In this document: one piece after another, positions 1 through 12,273 of the stretch
Numbering within the stretch: the first letter of the stretch is position 1
Layout of the letters: each line of letters starts with the position of its first letter
Assembly: GCF_027580225.2 (NCBI RefSeq)
Contig: NC_073356.2
Span: forward strand, 7,040,501-7,104,500
Source of the DNA: Misgurnus anguillicaudatus
Taxonomy: Eukaryota > Chordata > Actinopteri > Cypriniformes > Cobitidae
Direction: 5' to 3'
Length of the DNA: 64,000 bases
Notes under the pieces: model-generated
The model's input: the letters and a program-made list of their open reading frames with translations, nothing else
Told to the model about the DNA's origin: nothing
Database searches by the model: none
Made by a program: the position numbers and the translations under genes

Positions 1-229
1 AAATAATCCCATACCAATTATCTTCAAAATACTAAGGGCTAGATTAACTAACAGCTTGCGTCAGTGCAAAGGCCTCTTTTGCCGTGTAAGAAAAACTACT
101 GTCAGGATTTACCAAAGACGTACAGTGAAAAATTATCTGAAAAGGCGTGGACTCCAACTGCATTGTTTTGTGACTGATCTCATTGCATATGCATTTGTAG
201 GATATATATATACACTAATATTGTGTTTG

Positions 230-1058
230 ACCCCCTTTCGCCTTCCAGGGCACAAAGCTCCCGTTCCACCACATCCCAAAGATGCTCTATTGGGTTGAGA
301 TCTGGTGACTGTGGGGGCCATTTTAGTACAGTGAGTTTTGTGACATGGTGCATTATCCTGCTGGAAGAAGCCATCAGAGGATGAGTACATGGTGGTCATA
401 AAGGGATAAACATGGTCAGAAACAATGCTCAGGTAGGCCGTGGCATTTGAATGATGTCCAATTGGCACTAAGGGGTCTAAAGTGTGACAAGAAAACATCC
501 CCCACACCATTACACAACCACCACCAGTCTGCACAGTGGTAACAAGGCATGATGGATCCATGTTCTCATTCTGTTAACGCAAAATTCTGACTCTACCATC
601 TGAATGTCTCAACAGAAATCGAGACTCATCAGACCAGGCAACATTTTTCCAGTCTATAACTGTATAATTTTGGTGAGCTTGTGCAAATTGTAGCCTCTTT
701 TTCCTATTTGTGGTGGAGATGAGTGATACCCGGTGGGATCTTCTGCTGTTGTAGCCCATCTGCCTCAAGGTTGTGCATGTTTTGGCTTCACAAATGCTTT
801 GCTGCATACCTCGGTTGTAACGAGTGGTTATTTCAGTCAAAGTTGCTCTTCTATCAGCTTGAATAAGTCGGCCCATTCTCCTCTGACCTCTAGCATCAAC
901 AAGGCATTTTCGCTCACAGGACTGCCGCATACAGTACTGGATGTTTTTCCCTTTTCACACCATTCTTTGTAAACCCTAGAAATGGTTGTGCTTGAAAATC
1001 CCAGTAACTGAGCAGATTGTGAAATACTCAGACCGGCCCATCTGGCACCAATCACGCA
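230..1058 (-). pseudogene. Tc1-like transposase pseudogene
   Basis: Remains of a Tc1/mariner-superfamily transposase, the nuclease that cuts and joins TA-flanked elements. Reading on the minus strand, a helix-turn-helix stretch comes first (SQSAQLLGFSSTTISRVYKEW, about 1010-950). The three catalytic regions follow in order: AWSDESRF (first Asp), QQDNAPCHK (second Asp) and SPDLNPIEHLW (Glu). The frame breaks near 930, again after the first Asp block near 570, and at 365-375. At 365-375 a short stretch after CHK is deleted, so the Asp-Glu spacing is lost. The C terminus stops near 240 and I see no terminal inverted repeats, so this is a dead fragment. The family assignment is secure; the exact subfamily is not. 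Confidence 0.9.
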
Positions 1059-1109
1059 ACGAGATTTACTAAGGTTTGCACTGTGCTGCTTTGATACAGT
1101 AAATTGTGT

Positions 1110-1862
1110 TGGTCATTGGTCATTATGGAAAATCCATTTTTGCACATCGGTTTTTTTTAACGCAGGAATTTAAACGCAGATTAACATTCACGCCGAGAAA
1201 TGTCGGCAAACTAGACTGTAGCAGAGATCAGGGAGCTTGCGCGTGGTTTCTCAAGAGAGAAATCCTGGATAATATCTTTACGGTATGCGTGTTAATGCAC
1301 GCACATATTTAAAAATCATTGGCAGTGTGAATGAACCAGAAATCAAACAATCACTGACAAATCCTGGATGCATTTTCCATGCATTTTCAGTAATCTCTGA
1401 GTGTAAGTAACCCTGCAGTGTAAAACAAGCTAACCAAAAGCACTGATTGCTCTGACCTGTGTAACTATGTTAAGGTCTGTGTTGCAATTAACCCCACGTC
1501 AGTTTGTGCTCTGCTCACCCCTATATTGACGTAAAATTGTAGTAGAGATGTTTTCCAAGTCCTCTGAAGGTATAAGGAAACACAGATAAACAGACTAAAT
1601 GGTTCTATTCAAAATCTGAAACCATACAATATCATATTTTACATTGTGTATATAAAGACACATGCACATTAGACTGCAGGTTTTACAACAATGTCAGAGA
1701 GCCAATAATGTTTAATGTCACTGACATAAAACCAACTTAATATATCTGAACATACATGATGGTAAATGTGATTTTACATTGGCAGAGGCTATTTACACTA
1801 AGTGACAACAGCAGCATTTTCTTACCGTTAAGCTATTAACATTATAATGATTATAATAATTG
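1110..1862. other. No recognisable feature
   Basis: About 750 bases of AT-rich sequence between the Tc1 fragment and the foldback element. I see no coding signal, terminal repeat or tandem structure. The 68-codon frame at 1106-1312 has no recognisable motif. Confidence 0.5.
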
Positions 1863-1870
1863 AAAATATT

Positions 1871-3909
1871 GGTAACACTTTACAATAAGGGTGCACTAAT
1901 AATCATGAATTCATGCTTAACTAATGCACAAATAATACTGAATTAATGTATTACTAATGATTATCTAAGCTATTCATTAGCTATTCATTAATGATTGCCT
2001 CATTAGTAACTAATGAAGAGTCTGTCTGATTAATATATTAGTTCATATATGAATTGTTATTAATTAAATATGTAATTGTGGATTAATTCCATCATCACTT
2101 CTTTTATGAACTAAGAGTGTTAATTAATTTGTTAATTACCACAATGAATTTCCAGATAATACAGGTAAACTAATATGCATTAATATATTATTAATTACAG
2201 CATTATTAGTGTGTTTATTAATACAATTACTAAATAATGAGTTAATAATGATGTGCCTCAACATGTAAAGTCACAACATAATGATATATTTGCAAACCAT
2301 TAGCTAATGATTTATTAATAATGAAAGACCATCACTAGAGTTTATAAAAGCTATTTATTAAATACTGGTTTCCAAAAACATTGCCAAAAGCACATTTCCA
2401 TAACACACTACATTTAAACACAACATTAAAACATTTTAAAATATAATATAAAATGAAATATAAAAATAATACAAAAAGACTGATCAAAATTAGACAACAC
2501 ATGCAGATACCTCACAGTTACCCGTATTAATCTGGCACCCGTGCTAATACATAACACAAATTTACATTTTTAGGTCCAACCGTTTCAGTCTGTTAGTGGT
2601 ACAAGTGAATCAAACTCTGATAGACAAAAAAACATGCACAGACAAATCCAAATTAAACCCTGCAGCCCGTGACGACACATCGATGTCCCAAGAAACGCTC
2701 GGTTTGTGTGAAAAACCAAACAGTGTTTATTTTTTACCTCTATCCATTTTTTACACTATCCAGAGCAACACGTGCATTTACTTCATCGTTTTATTCATCT
2801 AATGTTTAATGGCGGGTTGCGAAACAACTTCATACATGCATACCGCCCCCTAGTGTATCGGATGCACGGCATGAGGGCGCTTATAAACTATACGGGGCTC
2901 CCGATACAGTAGGTGGCAGTATGCACCCACAAAGCTGCTCCACAACCCGCCACCAAACGCTAGATAAACAAGACGGAGATGTGAAAAATAAATAAAACTG
3001 AGATGTGAAGGCACGTGGTGCTCTGGGGATATTGTTGTATTAGAGGTAAAACAATTTATATAAATACTGTTCGGTCTTTCCACACAAACCGATCGCCTCC
3101 TAGGACATCGATGCGTCGCCACGAGCCACAGGGTTTAATTTGGATTTGTCTATCAGAGTTTGATTCACTTGCACGACTCACAGACTGAAACGGTTGGACT
3201 TAAAAATGTACATTTGTGTTATGTATTAACACGGGTGCCTGATTAATACGGATAACTGTGAGGTATCTGAACGTGTTGTCTAATTTTGATCAATGTTCTT
3301 TTTGTATTATTTTTATATTATTTCATTTTATATTATTTTTTTAAATGTTTTAATGTTGTGTTTTAAATGTAGTGTGTTATGGAAATGTGCTTTTGGCAAC
3401 GTTTTAGGAAACCAGTGATTAATAAATAGCTTTTATAAACTCTAGTGATGGTCTTTCATTATTAATTAATCATTAGCTAATGGTTTGCAAATATATCATT
3501 ATGTTGTGACTTTACTTGTTGAGGCACATCATTATTAACTCATTATTTAGTAATAGTATTAATTAACACACTACTAATGCTGTAATTAATAATATATTAA
3601 TGCATATTAGTTTACCTGTATTATCTGGAAGTTCATTGTGGTAATTAACAAATTAATTAACATTCTTAGTTCATAAAAGAAGTGATGATGGAATTAATCC
3701 TCAATTACATATTTAATTAATAACAATTCATATATGAACTAATATATTAATCAGACAGACTCTTCATTAGTTGCTAATGAGGCAATCATTAATGAATAGC
3801 TAATGAATAGCTTAGATAATCATTAGTAATACATTAATACAGTATTATTTGTGCATTAGTTAAGCATGAATTCATGATTATTAGTGCACCCTTATTGTAA
3901 AGTGTTACC
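1871..3909. mobile_element. 2.04-kb foldback (palindromic) element, hAT-like TSD
   Basis: The element is nearly one complete inverted repeat. The left arm is about 1871-2861, the right arm about 2901-3909, and only about 39 bases lie between them. The ends read GGTAACACTTTACAATAAGG and its reverse complement. It is flanked by perfect 8-bp direct repeats AAAATATT (1863-1870 and 3910-3917), as left by hAT-type transposases. Outer parts of the arms are close to identical; the inner 250 bases of each arm are more diverged. No transposase is encoded, so it must have moved in trans. A partial relative of the right end lies at 40120-40286. A short stretch resembling the arm centre (a TGGCGGGTTG motif) also occurs near 29750. 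A transcript would fold into a hairpin of about 1 kb. Confidence 0.93.
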
Positions 3910-3917
3910 AAAATATT

Positions 3918-4449
3918 TATTAAAATTGTTATATGGATGATGCATTATTGGGAGAATAAAACCCTACACCGACCCCTAACCCAAAATCCTTTATTCCTTA
4001 TAAAATTGATGTGTTAAATGATGTTTTAAACCTTTCCTACAAGTTGCATGACTGAAAATGTCTAAGAAACCTTAAATGACGTGATCATGGAAGTAAATAA
4101 ATGTTAGAAGCATGGTCGGCATCATATGTCCTGTCAGCCATATTAAAAATATTTTGTATATTGGATAATTTATCATGCATATTTTATGCATTTTATAATG
4201 CTACCAAAGTCACAACATTCACAATTGTTTTGTTTGTTGTTTTGGGATGAATAAATCACATGGCTAAATAAATATAACAGGTTTTTTAAAAACAGCTCTT
4301 TTTTTCTGAAAAGCTGTTTTGTTGCTGGACAAAAACACTGTGCCTGACTGTTTAGAAAAATGTGTTTACAAATTTGACTGAATATGGACATAGCCGAAAG
4401 TAGACAGGGTTGCTTGTTTATTATACTGTTTGTGTGTTGTTTTATCTGT
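3918..4449. other. No recognisable feature
   Basis: AT-rich sequence after the foldback element's TSD. A run resembling the common fish CCCTAACCC-type stretch (near 3965-3990) is the only thing I noticed. Confidence 0.4.
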
Positions 4450-4760
4450 TTAATGGGATAATCCAGCGAATAATTAAATTACCCCATCATTTACTCACCC
4501 TCAAGCCATTCTTGATGTACATGATTATCTTTTTTCAGACTAAAGCAAAGTTTTATTTTAAAAAATGTTTTACACTTCCAAGCTTTATAACGGTAGAACT
4601 TTGGACTTTGAAGCCCAAAATAGAGCATCCATCCTTCACAGAAGTAATCCACACAGGTCTATGGGGTTATTAAAGGACTTCTGAGGGCAATTGATGTGAT
4701 TTTGTAAGAAAAATATCAATATTTAAAACTTTCAACTAGCTACCAGCTACATCCAATTCA
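4450..4760. repeat. Dispersed repeat with ATTTACTCACCCTCA motif, copy 1
   Basis: Shares the motif TTTACTCACCCTCAAGC, the stretch CTTTATAACGGTAGAA and the ordered blocks around CATCCTTCACA and GTAATCCACA with 19676-19985. Its first third is also shared with 29291-29512. This is an interspersed family common in cyprinid DNA. The class is not clear from the sequence; I see no TSD for this copy. Confidence 0.7.
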
Positions 4761-5054
4761 TCCATATAATACTAGATAACTGAGTGTAACACTTCGGGAA
4801 AATTGTGGCTATAAACCGAAAATCTCCTGCAAATACACTTTATGTAACCAAAGTAAACAATTTAAATGCATAAATTACTTAATAATCATAATTTATATTT
4901 TTATAATTTTCTTTTACATTTTTTTAAAACAACATCCAGCACATTTATACTGCATCAAGTTTACACGGTTACAGTTACACAAATGGCTCATTTTTACTTT
5001 AAGACGTTTATTTTATTTGCACTGAAGCTGTATCTTCACGAAGCTGGATATACG

Positions 5055-7478
5055 AAGCGCATGCAATCTTGTACGTATCCGGAAGGGCGATGATTGGAAA
5101 ACAGTTTTCATAACTCCCTCAGGTCACTACACATAACAAGTCATGCCATATGGACTTTCCAACCTGCCATCTGTCTTCCAAGGCTTCATGAACAAAGTGT
5201 TCCGAGAGTTCCTTCACCGGTTTGTCATTAATTGCATAGACAACATTCTCATTTACTCCCGCAATCTGAACGAGCATCGCCAACACGTTACACAAGTCCG
5301 CTAACAACTCAGGAAACACCTCTCTACCATCTCTACCTGAAACTTGAAAAATGTTTCATCGCTCCACAGTCCAATTCCAAGGATACATCTTTAACTGGCA
5401 TCAACCCCATAACATAAAAGAACTTCAACGATTGATGTTTTACTAACTTCTATCACAAACTCATTCACAATTTCAGCCTTATAGCTAACCCACTCACATC
5501 CATGCTCCATCAGAAAACCAAGTCTCTGTTCTGCAGCCCCAAAGCTAGAGCTGCATTTAAGAAGCTCCAGGATGCCTTCTTGGCATTTCGAAAGTACTCC
5601 CATCCTTACACACCCAGTACTCCCATCCTAACACACCCTGACCTGAGACTCCCGTTCATAGAAGAGGTGGACGCATCCGCCACTGGGGTGGGAGCAGCGC
5701 TGTTCGAATACCACGTAGAGACTCTCCGTCTCCATCCTTGTGCGTACTACTCCCCAGCAGAGCGTAACTATGACATTGGTAACCAGGAATTACTGTCCAT
5801 CAAGCTGGCTTGGGTGAGTGGAGGCATTGGCTGGAGGGAGCTCAACACCCCTTTACTATCATCATCACCAATCACAAGAACTTGGAATACTTTCGAAATG
5901 CCAAGGGGTTGAATCCCCAACAAGCTTGTTGGGCCCTCTGTTTCACTCGTTTCCAAATCACGATCACATACAGATCAGGAGATAAGATCATCAAGGCTGA
6001 TTCACTGTCTCATTTCTACGCTCCCGACGAACCCTCTGCCCCTCAGCCTATCCTCTAGCCATCCTCGTAAGCCCTATACAATGGGACCTGGATGACCAAA
6101 TCCGTATTGCTATCGAACCCACTCTGCTGAGAGGCCCACAAGGTAAGATCTATGTGCCCACCTCCCTGAGAAATAACCTTCTGGGCTCCCTTCATGCTTT
6201 CCTGGGCTCTGGACACCCAGGCAGTAAGCATACTCTCTCACTCCTCCAAGCTCGGTTCTGGTGGCCCAGTAAGGCTCATGAGGTTGCCCAGCATACACAC
6301 GGATGCTCAGTCGATGCCATCTCCAAAACCCCATGTCACATCACTTCAGGTAAATTATTTCCATTACCTATTCCATTATGCCCCTGCTCCCACATCGGGG
6401 TATATTTTGTAACTGGCCTGCCCAAATAAGATGGTTTTACCTGCATTCTCGTTGCTGTAGATTGGTTCTCCAAGGTCTGTAAATTAATTCCCCTCTGAGG
6501 TTTACCCACCGCCCTCTAGACTGCCAAAGACCTATTCCATCACCTATTTCTCACCTTCGGTATACCGGAGGAGATAATCTCAGACCAAGGTCCAAGTTCA
6601 CCTCTTGGATATGGAAGGCATTCTTTCAGCTCCTTAATATATCTGTTTGTCTATCCTCAGAATATCACCCCATGATCAACAGCCAGACTGAGCGAAAGAT
6701 CTAGGATATAGGAAGTTATCTCCGCACCTACTGCCATGACAACCAACATACATGGAAAACAACCTCTTCCTTGGGCTGATTATGCACAAAATGTTCTTAG
6801 GCAGACAACCACCAGCTTCCAGTGTATACTCAGCTACCAGCTTCCTTAGTTTCCCTGGACAGAGAAACCCTCTGATGTTTCGGCTGTTAAACACTGGTTC
6901 CTATTAACCAAGAGAGTATGGGACTCAGTCCATGTCCAACTCCAGCAGGCAGTGCGGAGTCACAAGGCTTTTGCTGATGCCCGTTGATCTCCTACCCCTG
7001 TCTACCAGAACCAGCCAAAGCATCAGAACCTCCTCCTGATGTTATCATAATACCCCTCATCTACAGTGTACATGACATCCTGAATTCCAGAGAGTGGGGT
7101 ATCTCGTGGATTGGGAGGAAAGGTAAGATATCTTGGATCTCACTCTCCTGAAGGAGTTCCACCAAAATCACCCTGATAGTCCAGTACCTGCCACCACAGT
7201 AAGGCATCAGGAGCTGCCCTTGGAAGAGAGGATACTCTCAGGGAGTCAACTCATCATATTTACCTGTCAGCTATCATCAACTAACACTATTTAACCTGCA
7301 CTCATTCCATTCACTGTCTTGTCTCAACTTCCCCATGTTGTGTTACCTGACTCCCTTACGTGATTTATACTTACCTGTTGTCCCTGTGTTGTCTCTCAGT
7401 TCTCAACCTTCGCTGTCCTCCGCCGTCTCAACGCTCCCCTGCCTCCGCCGGATTCCCTGGAACAAACAAAGACTCTGT
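5055..7478 (+). pseudogene. Ty3/gypsy retrotransposon pol remnant (RT, RNase H, integrase)
   Basis: Decayed polyprotein of a Ty3/gypsy LTR retrotransposon. Reverse transcriptase comes first ([13 protein letters not shown] near 5090; MPYGLSN and VFQGFMN near 5145-5190). Its active-site box is altered: [10 protein letters not shown] at about 5230-5260 where the family has a YxDD core. RNase H follows at about 5640-6050 ([31 protein letters not shown], then [10 protein letters not shown] and ADSLSHFY). Integrase follows at about 6150-6480, with the zinc-binding and core segments (GHPGSKHTL, FWWP, VTGLPK), and a chromodomain-like tail near 7080-7180 (YLVDWEERY-like after one frame change). Many frameshifts and stops; no LTRs are visible. 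It ends abruptly at a hAT MITE fragment. A related copy in the opposite orientation lies at 7729-8215. Confidence 0.9.
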
Positions 7479-7725
7479 TTGCCTGACGTTGGGGTTAGAG
7501 TTGGGTTTGGGTAGGGATGTAATTTCATGTAAATCTAACCCTAAACCGAAGCGAAAATGGTAAGAAAATAGGACAAAACAGTTGAGTAACCAATCCGTGA
7601 GAATGCCACGGAAAAAGACAGTCCGTAGCAGGGCCATGGAAAAATGCGGAGATCCATGAGAATGCCACGGAAAAATGAGCACAAAATTCCATGACTATGC
7701 CACGGAAATTCGTGAGATCAGGTTG
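7479..7725. mobile_element. Half copy of CARCCTGATCTCAC hAT MITE
   Basis: One half of the MITE family seen whole at 10889-11350 and 46769-48261, recognised by the repeated CCACGGAAAAA phrases and the terminal GTGAGATCAGGTTG. The other half is missing. The break at 7478/7479 coincides with the end of the plus-strand gypsy remnant, so it was made by deletion or recombination rather than insertion. Confidence 0.85.
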
Positions 7726-7728
7726 TAG

Positions 7729-8215
7729 CTAAAAGGTGAATATGATGGTGGCTGAGTTGACTCCCTGACAGTATTCTCGTTGGAAGGGTTGACCACAGCC
7801 TCTGGGTGCCGGACTATCAGGATGATTTTGGTGAAACCCCTCCAGGATAGTGAGATCCAAGATATTATACCTTTCCTTCCAATCTACAAGATATCCCTTC
7901 TCCCGGGAATTCAGGATCTCATGTGCACTGTAGATAAGGGGTGTTCTGATGACATCAGGAGGAGGTTCTAATGGTTTGCCTGGTTCTGAGGGAGACGGAG
8001 ACACAAATTTGAGTAGTGAAACGTGGAAGGTAGGGTGGATACGATACCGTGCTGGGAGCCAAAGATGATAAGTGACCTCATTGATCTGCCTCTCGATGTA
8101 AAAGGGACCTATATAGCGGGGACTCAGCAAGTCGAGAGCCAGATTTTATCACCGGGATGGTAGACAGGGGTAGGAGATCAACAGGCATCAGCAAAGGTGA
8201 AAGGTCTAAAGGTAT
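7729..8215 (-). pseudogene. Ty3/gypsy integrase C-terminal remnant
   Basis: Minus-strand remnant of the same gypsy family as 5055-7478. The open stretch 7729-8130 reads [18 protein letters not shown] (GPY/F-type integrase tail), then a [10 protein letters not shown] linker and a chromodomain-like segment ([14 protein letters not shown]). Upstream, to about 8215, the sequence matches the plus copy around the CTGTCTACC region (7000-7010). The corresponding part of the plus copy is 6960-7270, so the two fragments form an imperfect inverted repeat around the MITE half. No LTR or TSD is visible. Confidence 0.88.
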
Positions 8216-8942
8216 TATCAATTATGTGCAAGTCCTGTATGAAGCCATAGGAAATGTGAAACTGATCAATTTCTGTTTGAGTCTTATACGTTCTGTCAGA
8301 TTGTGTATTTGTGATTTCACAAATACGGACAAAGAAGATCCGATAACATTTTATGAGCAATCAGTGCTAAAATCCAAGTCATTCCAAAGGAATCCCAAGC
8401 ATTTTCTTGCAAATATATAGGTGACATCACAGTTATAAACAAAACAAAACCACAAATAATAAACCGTTAACAAAAATTCATTTTGATTCAATAATCTCTA
8501 GTAAACATAAAATCAAAATTCAGGTTTCAGGTTTGATTTGCACAAAATAAATTGTAACCATTTGTTTGCAAAAAAAAATTCATTGATACATTTGAACATT
8601 TATTAGAAGCTAAGTTTAACATTGACCTTTAGCTTTACAAAATGAAATGAGAAAAATAATGATTGTTTTCAAACATGTTTCCCAACAACCCCCCCCCCCC
8701 CCCTTCTGCTGTTATTCACACAAACAGAAATTTCACACAAAGTTCGGATGCCAGACAAACAGCCACATGCAGCATTTATTCTGTTCAGGGAAGTAGATGC
8801 TTTATTTATAGTTCTCTGCATGTTAAACTGAGAAAGCAAAACATATTTTAACTTCAAAAAATGCCACACTTTAGCTTTAATGATGTCATAACCATGTAAC
8901 ATCACACTTAGGTTCAATGTTCAACTGCTGATGCCAGCATTT
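8216..8942. other. Unrecognised sequence with a poly-C run
   Basis: AT-rich, with no gene or terminal repeats that I can identify. It contains a run of about 15 C at 8689-8703. Confidence 0.5.
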
Positions 8943-8951
8943 CTTTCTCTC

Positions 8952-8994
<43 letters not shown>
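8943..8994. repeat. (CT)n microsatellite
   Basis: About 52 bases of nearly pure CT repeat, with one CA interruption near 8953. Confidence 0.97.
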
Positions 8995-8996
<2 letters not shown>

Positions 8997-10670
8997 CTGA
9001 GTCACATAAGCAAACCGCTGCTTAGGAACGAGTGGCTTCTTAACAGTGTCTCCATGACGACCCTGTCGGGAAGGTGACAGTCTGCGGGTTGGGAATGTTT
9101 GAAGGTCTGTTGGAAACTCAGACTAGCAGAGAGCTGTTGATCTTTGCCCTGCCTGCTCGCATATAAGACATTGTGTTGTATCTGCTCCTCAATCCTCATT
9201 TGTGGTTTGTTTAAACAAATATTCTTTACTTTAGTTGTTAGTTACCACCAGTTATGTCTCAGTTATATACTTATTTTTGCTAGGTTAAAAATCCTAACAC
9301 ATGAAATTGCACAAGCATGTGAACATGATGGCTTATAGATTGTGCACTTTTGTAGCTCAGGATACTTTAATGAGTTCCCTAGGGAGTTATGTTTCACTTT
9401 AACTTGGTCTTCTTTGTTTTTCCTAAAATTCCAAGAAAAATGACAGTAGGTATAAATTAAATAATTGTTAATCCAAAAAAGCACAGACATTAATTAGTAA
9501 AGCCATCATAAAAATAATCCTAATGTGGGACAAACTAAACAGCATGTAAATAACGTCTCACTGGTTCTTGCGTTTATCGTATCTAGCTGATGTTCAGTCA
9601 TGAGAAACACATGAGATTTGCCATAATCTGTTTTAATATTTAGAGCAAAGCTAATAATTATCAAACATAAAAAAGTTGATAGATCTAAACAGCAATACAA
9701 ATTTTTAGTTTAACCTTATGCACTTTTGTATTCTGGTTTCATTTTAAACATAATTCACAATATGTCAAAGGCTTCAAAGCAGGACAAAACTACAGAGAAA
9801 TATAGTGCAACATGATGTGCACTATTGTACCAAGGTTTCCGAAAGTAAAACAATTATTTGGTGCGTCTGTAATAACAGGACAGAAGAATTATGTGTATTT
9901 TGCTGATATGTTCACTAAATTTAATTATAAGTTAGTACATCAATACTGCCCTATGAAGGCAAAAGACCTGAACTCCCTAGAGTGTAGAACTGAGAAAAAT
10001 GACTTTTATTTTAAGTTTAGACTTTTTAGTGACTTTAGTTGTCAGTTATTTCTTCTTGATTTTTATTTTCTCGAAAAAAAATTGATTCAAGATACTTATC
10101 CACGTGATAAAGTCTTGAATGTCCCAAAAATATCAATAACTAATTTTCGACCAAAACGAAGTTACTGCCTTTTGCCTTTGTAGGGCAGAATACATCACCT
10201 CCACTTGAAAAAAAAAAACAACAACATAAGCAATATAACAAAATTTAAGACAGTATACGGCATTCTGTTAAATAGTTTATCTTATGCATCCAGGACTGCA
10301 ACAAATTGTTTTCATTGTTGGCAAGTTATACTGTAACACGACAGTCATAATAAATATAGCCTAATGTTGTTATATAAAATCTGCAATTTGTAGACCAGTA
10401 TTATTATTTAAAATTTTGTATATCAGAAATTACAATTCTTAACAACACATAAAGGCATATATTGACAACAATATATATCCGTACTGCAGTAATTCCTGAA
10501 CTAGTTCTCTAAAACTCAAGCCACTATGAGCCAATTGCATGTAATGCCGCAGGCAGTGATGTCACTGCCAGGAAGCGCTGGTGTCTGAAAGTGGGAGTGC
10601 AATTGCTGCCTATTGACGTTTTTATCCAAAAGGTGGAACTGTTATTTGGAGTCCTAAAAATGAAAACTTA
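8995..10670. other. Unrecognised AT-rich sequence with one 123-codon frame
   Basis: No repeat or gene is recognised. The open frame 9812-10183 (plus) is the only one of note. It begins MMCTIVPRFPKVKQ and ends KRSYCLLPL. It has no domain, signal peptide or membrane segment that I recognise. Its composition (rich in F, K, L, Y) is what AT-rich non-coding sequence gives. It could be a chance frame or part of a forgotten element. Confidence 0.4.
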
Positions 10671-10800
10671 AAAAAAACCGAGTTTAAAGGTGCAGGTTTT
10701 TGAAAACAATGCTGTTTTGTATTAGTGTAAACATCAAAAACATACATCTTTGAAAATGGTGTTGTCATGCACATGCGTATTATGTGTTAAAGTGGGTAAT
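10671..10800. repeat. Fragment of GTCATGCACATGCGTATTATG repeat family
   Basis: Shares TCATGCACATGCGTATTATG and the flanking GTGTAAAC and TTTTGAAAAC phrases with 62950-63050. It appears to be a truncated end of the same MITE-like family. Confidence 0.65.
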
Positions 10801-10888
10801 GCCGGTGTATATCATATTTGAATAATTTCAAGGTGTAATGTGTATTTTAGCAGCAAATAGCAAGCTAACTCAATTTTGAAACCTGTTG

Positions 10889-11350
10889 CTGCCTGATCTC
10901 ACAAATTTCCGTAGGATATCCATGGAATTTTTCCATGGCATTCTCACGGATCTCCGCATTTTTCCGTGACCCTGCCACGGACTGTCTTTTTCCGTGGCAT
11001 TCTCATGGATTAGCCACTCAACTGTCCCGTCCTACTTTCTTACCATTGTCACTTCAGTTCAGGGTTAGATTTACATAAAATGACATCCCTACCCAAACCC
11101 AACTCTAACCCCAACGCCAGGCGACAATTGTTCAAAGTTTACAAAATATAAAAGAATAAATCAGAATTGTTTTTTATAAACCAATACTTAAAGTTTCATA
11201 CTAAAGCAAACACCAAATCTAACCCTAAACCGAAGTGACAATGTTTTAAAAATAGGAAAAAGCAGTTGAGTAACCAATCCGTGAGAATGACACGGAAAAA
11301 TGAGCAAAAAATTCCGTGAGTATCCCACAGAACTTTGTAAGATCATGTTG
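10889..11350. mobile_element. hAT MITE, CARCCTGATCTCAC family, full-length copy
   Basis: About 460 bases with long, imperfect terminal inverted repeats, starting CTGCCTGATCTCAC and ending near AAGATCATGTTG. The centre contains CCCAAACCCAACTCTAACCC. The TSD is unclear here (TGTTGCTG/TGTTGCAG is a possible 7/8 match). The family's 8-bp TSD is established by the copy at 46769-48261. Non-coding. Confidence 0.85.
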
Positions 11351-11500
11351 CAGCCACAGGACAAACACGCCATCGTTAGAACAGTTTGTCCATTTAGGGC
11401 TACTGTAGAAACATGACGGCAACTTCCATGTAAGGGGACGTGCGGTGTATGTAGATAAAAACAGTTTATTATGTAAGGTCTCTTTATACACCACTTATAA

Positions 11501-11683
11501 CAGGGGTGGGCAACTCCTGGTCCTGAGGGCCACAGCCCTGCAGAGTTTAGCTCCAACCCTAATCAAACACAGCTGAAAAATCTAATTGAAATCTTCAGGA
11601 CTGTTTGGAAATTACATTCAGGTGTGTTCGATTAAGGTTGAAGCTAAACTCTGCAGGACTGTGGCCCTCGATGCCCACCTCTG
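11501..11683. mobile_element. Small hAT MITE (CAGGGGTGGGCAACTCC type)
   Basis: 183 bases with near-symmetrical ends: CAGGGGTGGGCAACTCCTGG on the left and a decayed CCCACCTCTG on the right. Matching GGCCACAG/CTGTGGCC and CAGAGTTTAGC/GCTAAACTCTG phrases lie inside. Flanks ACTTATAA (11493-11500) and ACTTATAG (11684-11691) are a 7/8 TSD. Confidence 0.85.
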
Positions 11684-11703
11684 ACTTATAGTTATGTATA
11701 TTA

Positions 11704-12273
11704 TGGCGCTTTTCCATTGCATAGTACCCCACGGTTTGGTTTAGTTTGGGTCGGGTCAGCTTACTTTCCATTGGGTGTAGTACGTAGTACCCAATAATTT
11801 TTTTCGTACCACCTCGGTTGGGGTTCCAAGCGACCCGACCTGATACCAAACGTGACGCGAAAACACTGTAGATCACTGATTGGTCTGAGAGAATCGTCAC
11901 GTCATCGCTATAATGTAAAAGATTAGCTTTACCTGTGCTAGGCTAGCTTGCGCTGTCTCAAGCAAACATGTTGTCATCTGTCATGTGAGACAGCGGTAAC
12001 GTTAGTGATAAACGCGATGTGCAAACATCTATTTGTGGTGGCCAATTTTAATATTGTGGCGGACTGAGAAATAAATAAATGTATGGGAATGTACAAGGAT
12101 GCTCTCACTTGTATGATGTCACAGCAGTATGCAGTGCAAATATAACGGCACGCCTATAATCCATCCCACTGCGATACCAAACTCAATGGAAAGCTAACCA
12201 CACCAAAGTAAGGTGAACTGACCCGACCCAAACCAAACCAAACCGTGGGGCACCACGCAATGGAAAAGCGCCA
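11704..12273. mobile_element. PIF/Harbinger-type MITE (TGGCGCTTTTCCATTGC), long copy
   Basis: 570 bases with terminal repeats of about 50 bases beginning TGGCGCTTTTCCATTGCATA. The flanking trinucleotides are TTA and TCA, one mismatch from a TWA-type TSD. A shorter copy at 25947-26120 has a perfect TAA/TAA. The interior is non-coding. Confidence 0.88.

Noticed and set aside
2850..3122. 90-codon minus frame in the foldback element
   Set aside because: Covers the hairpin centre and right arm; no similarity to any transposase.
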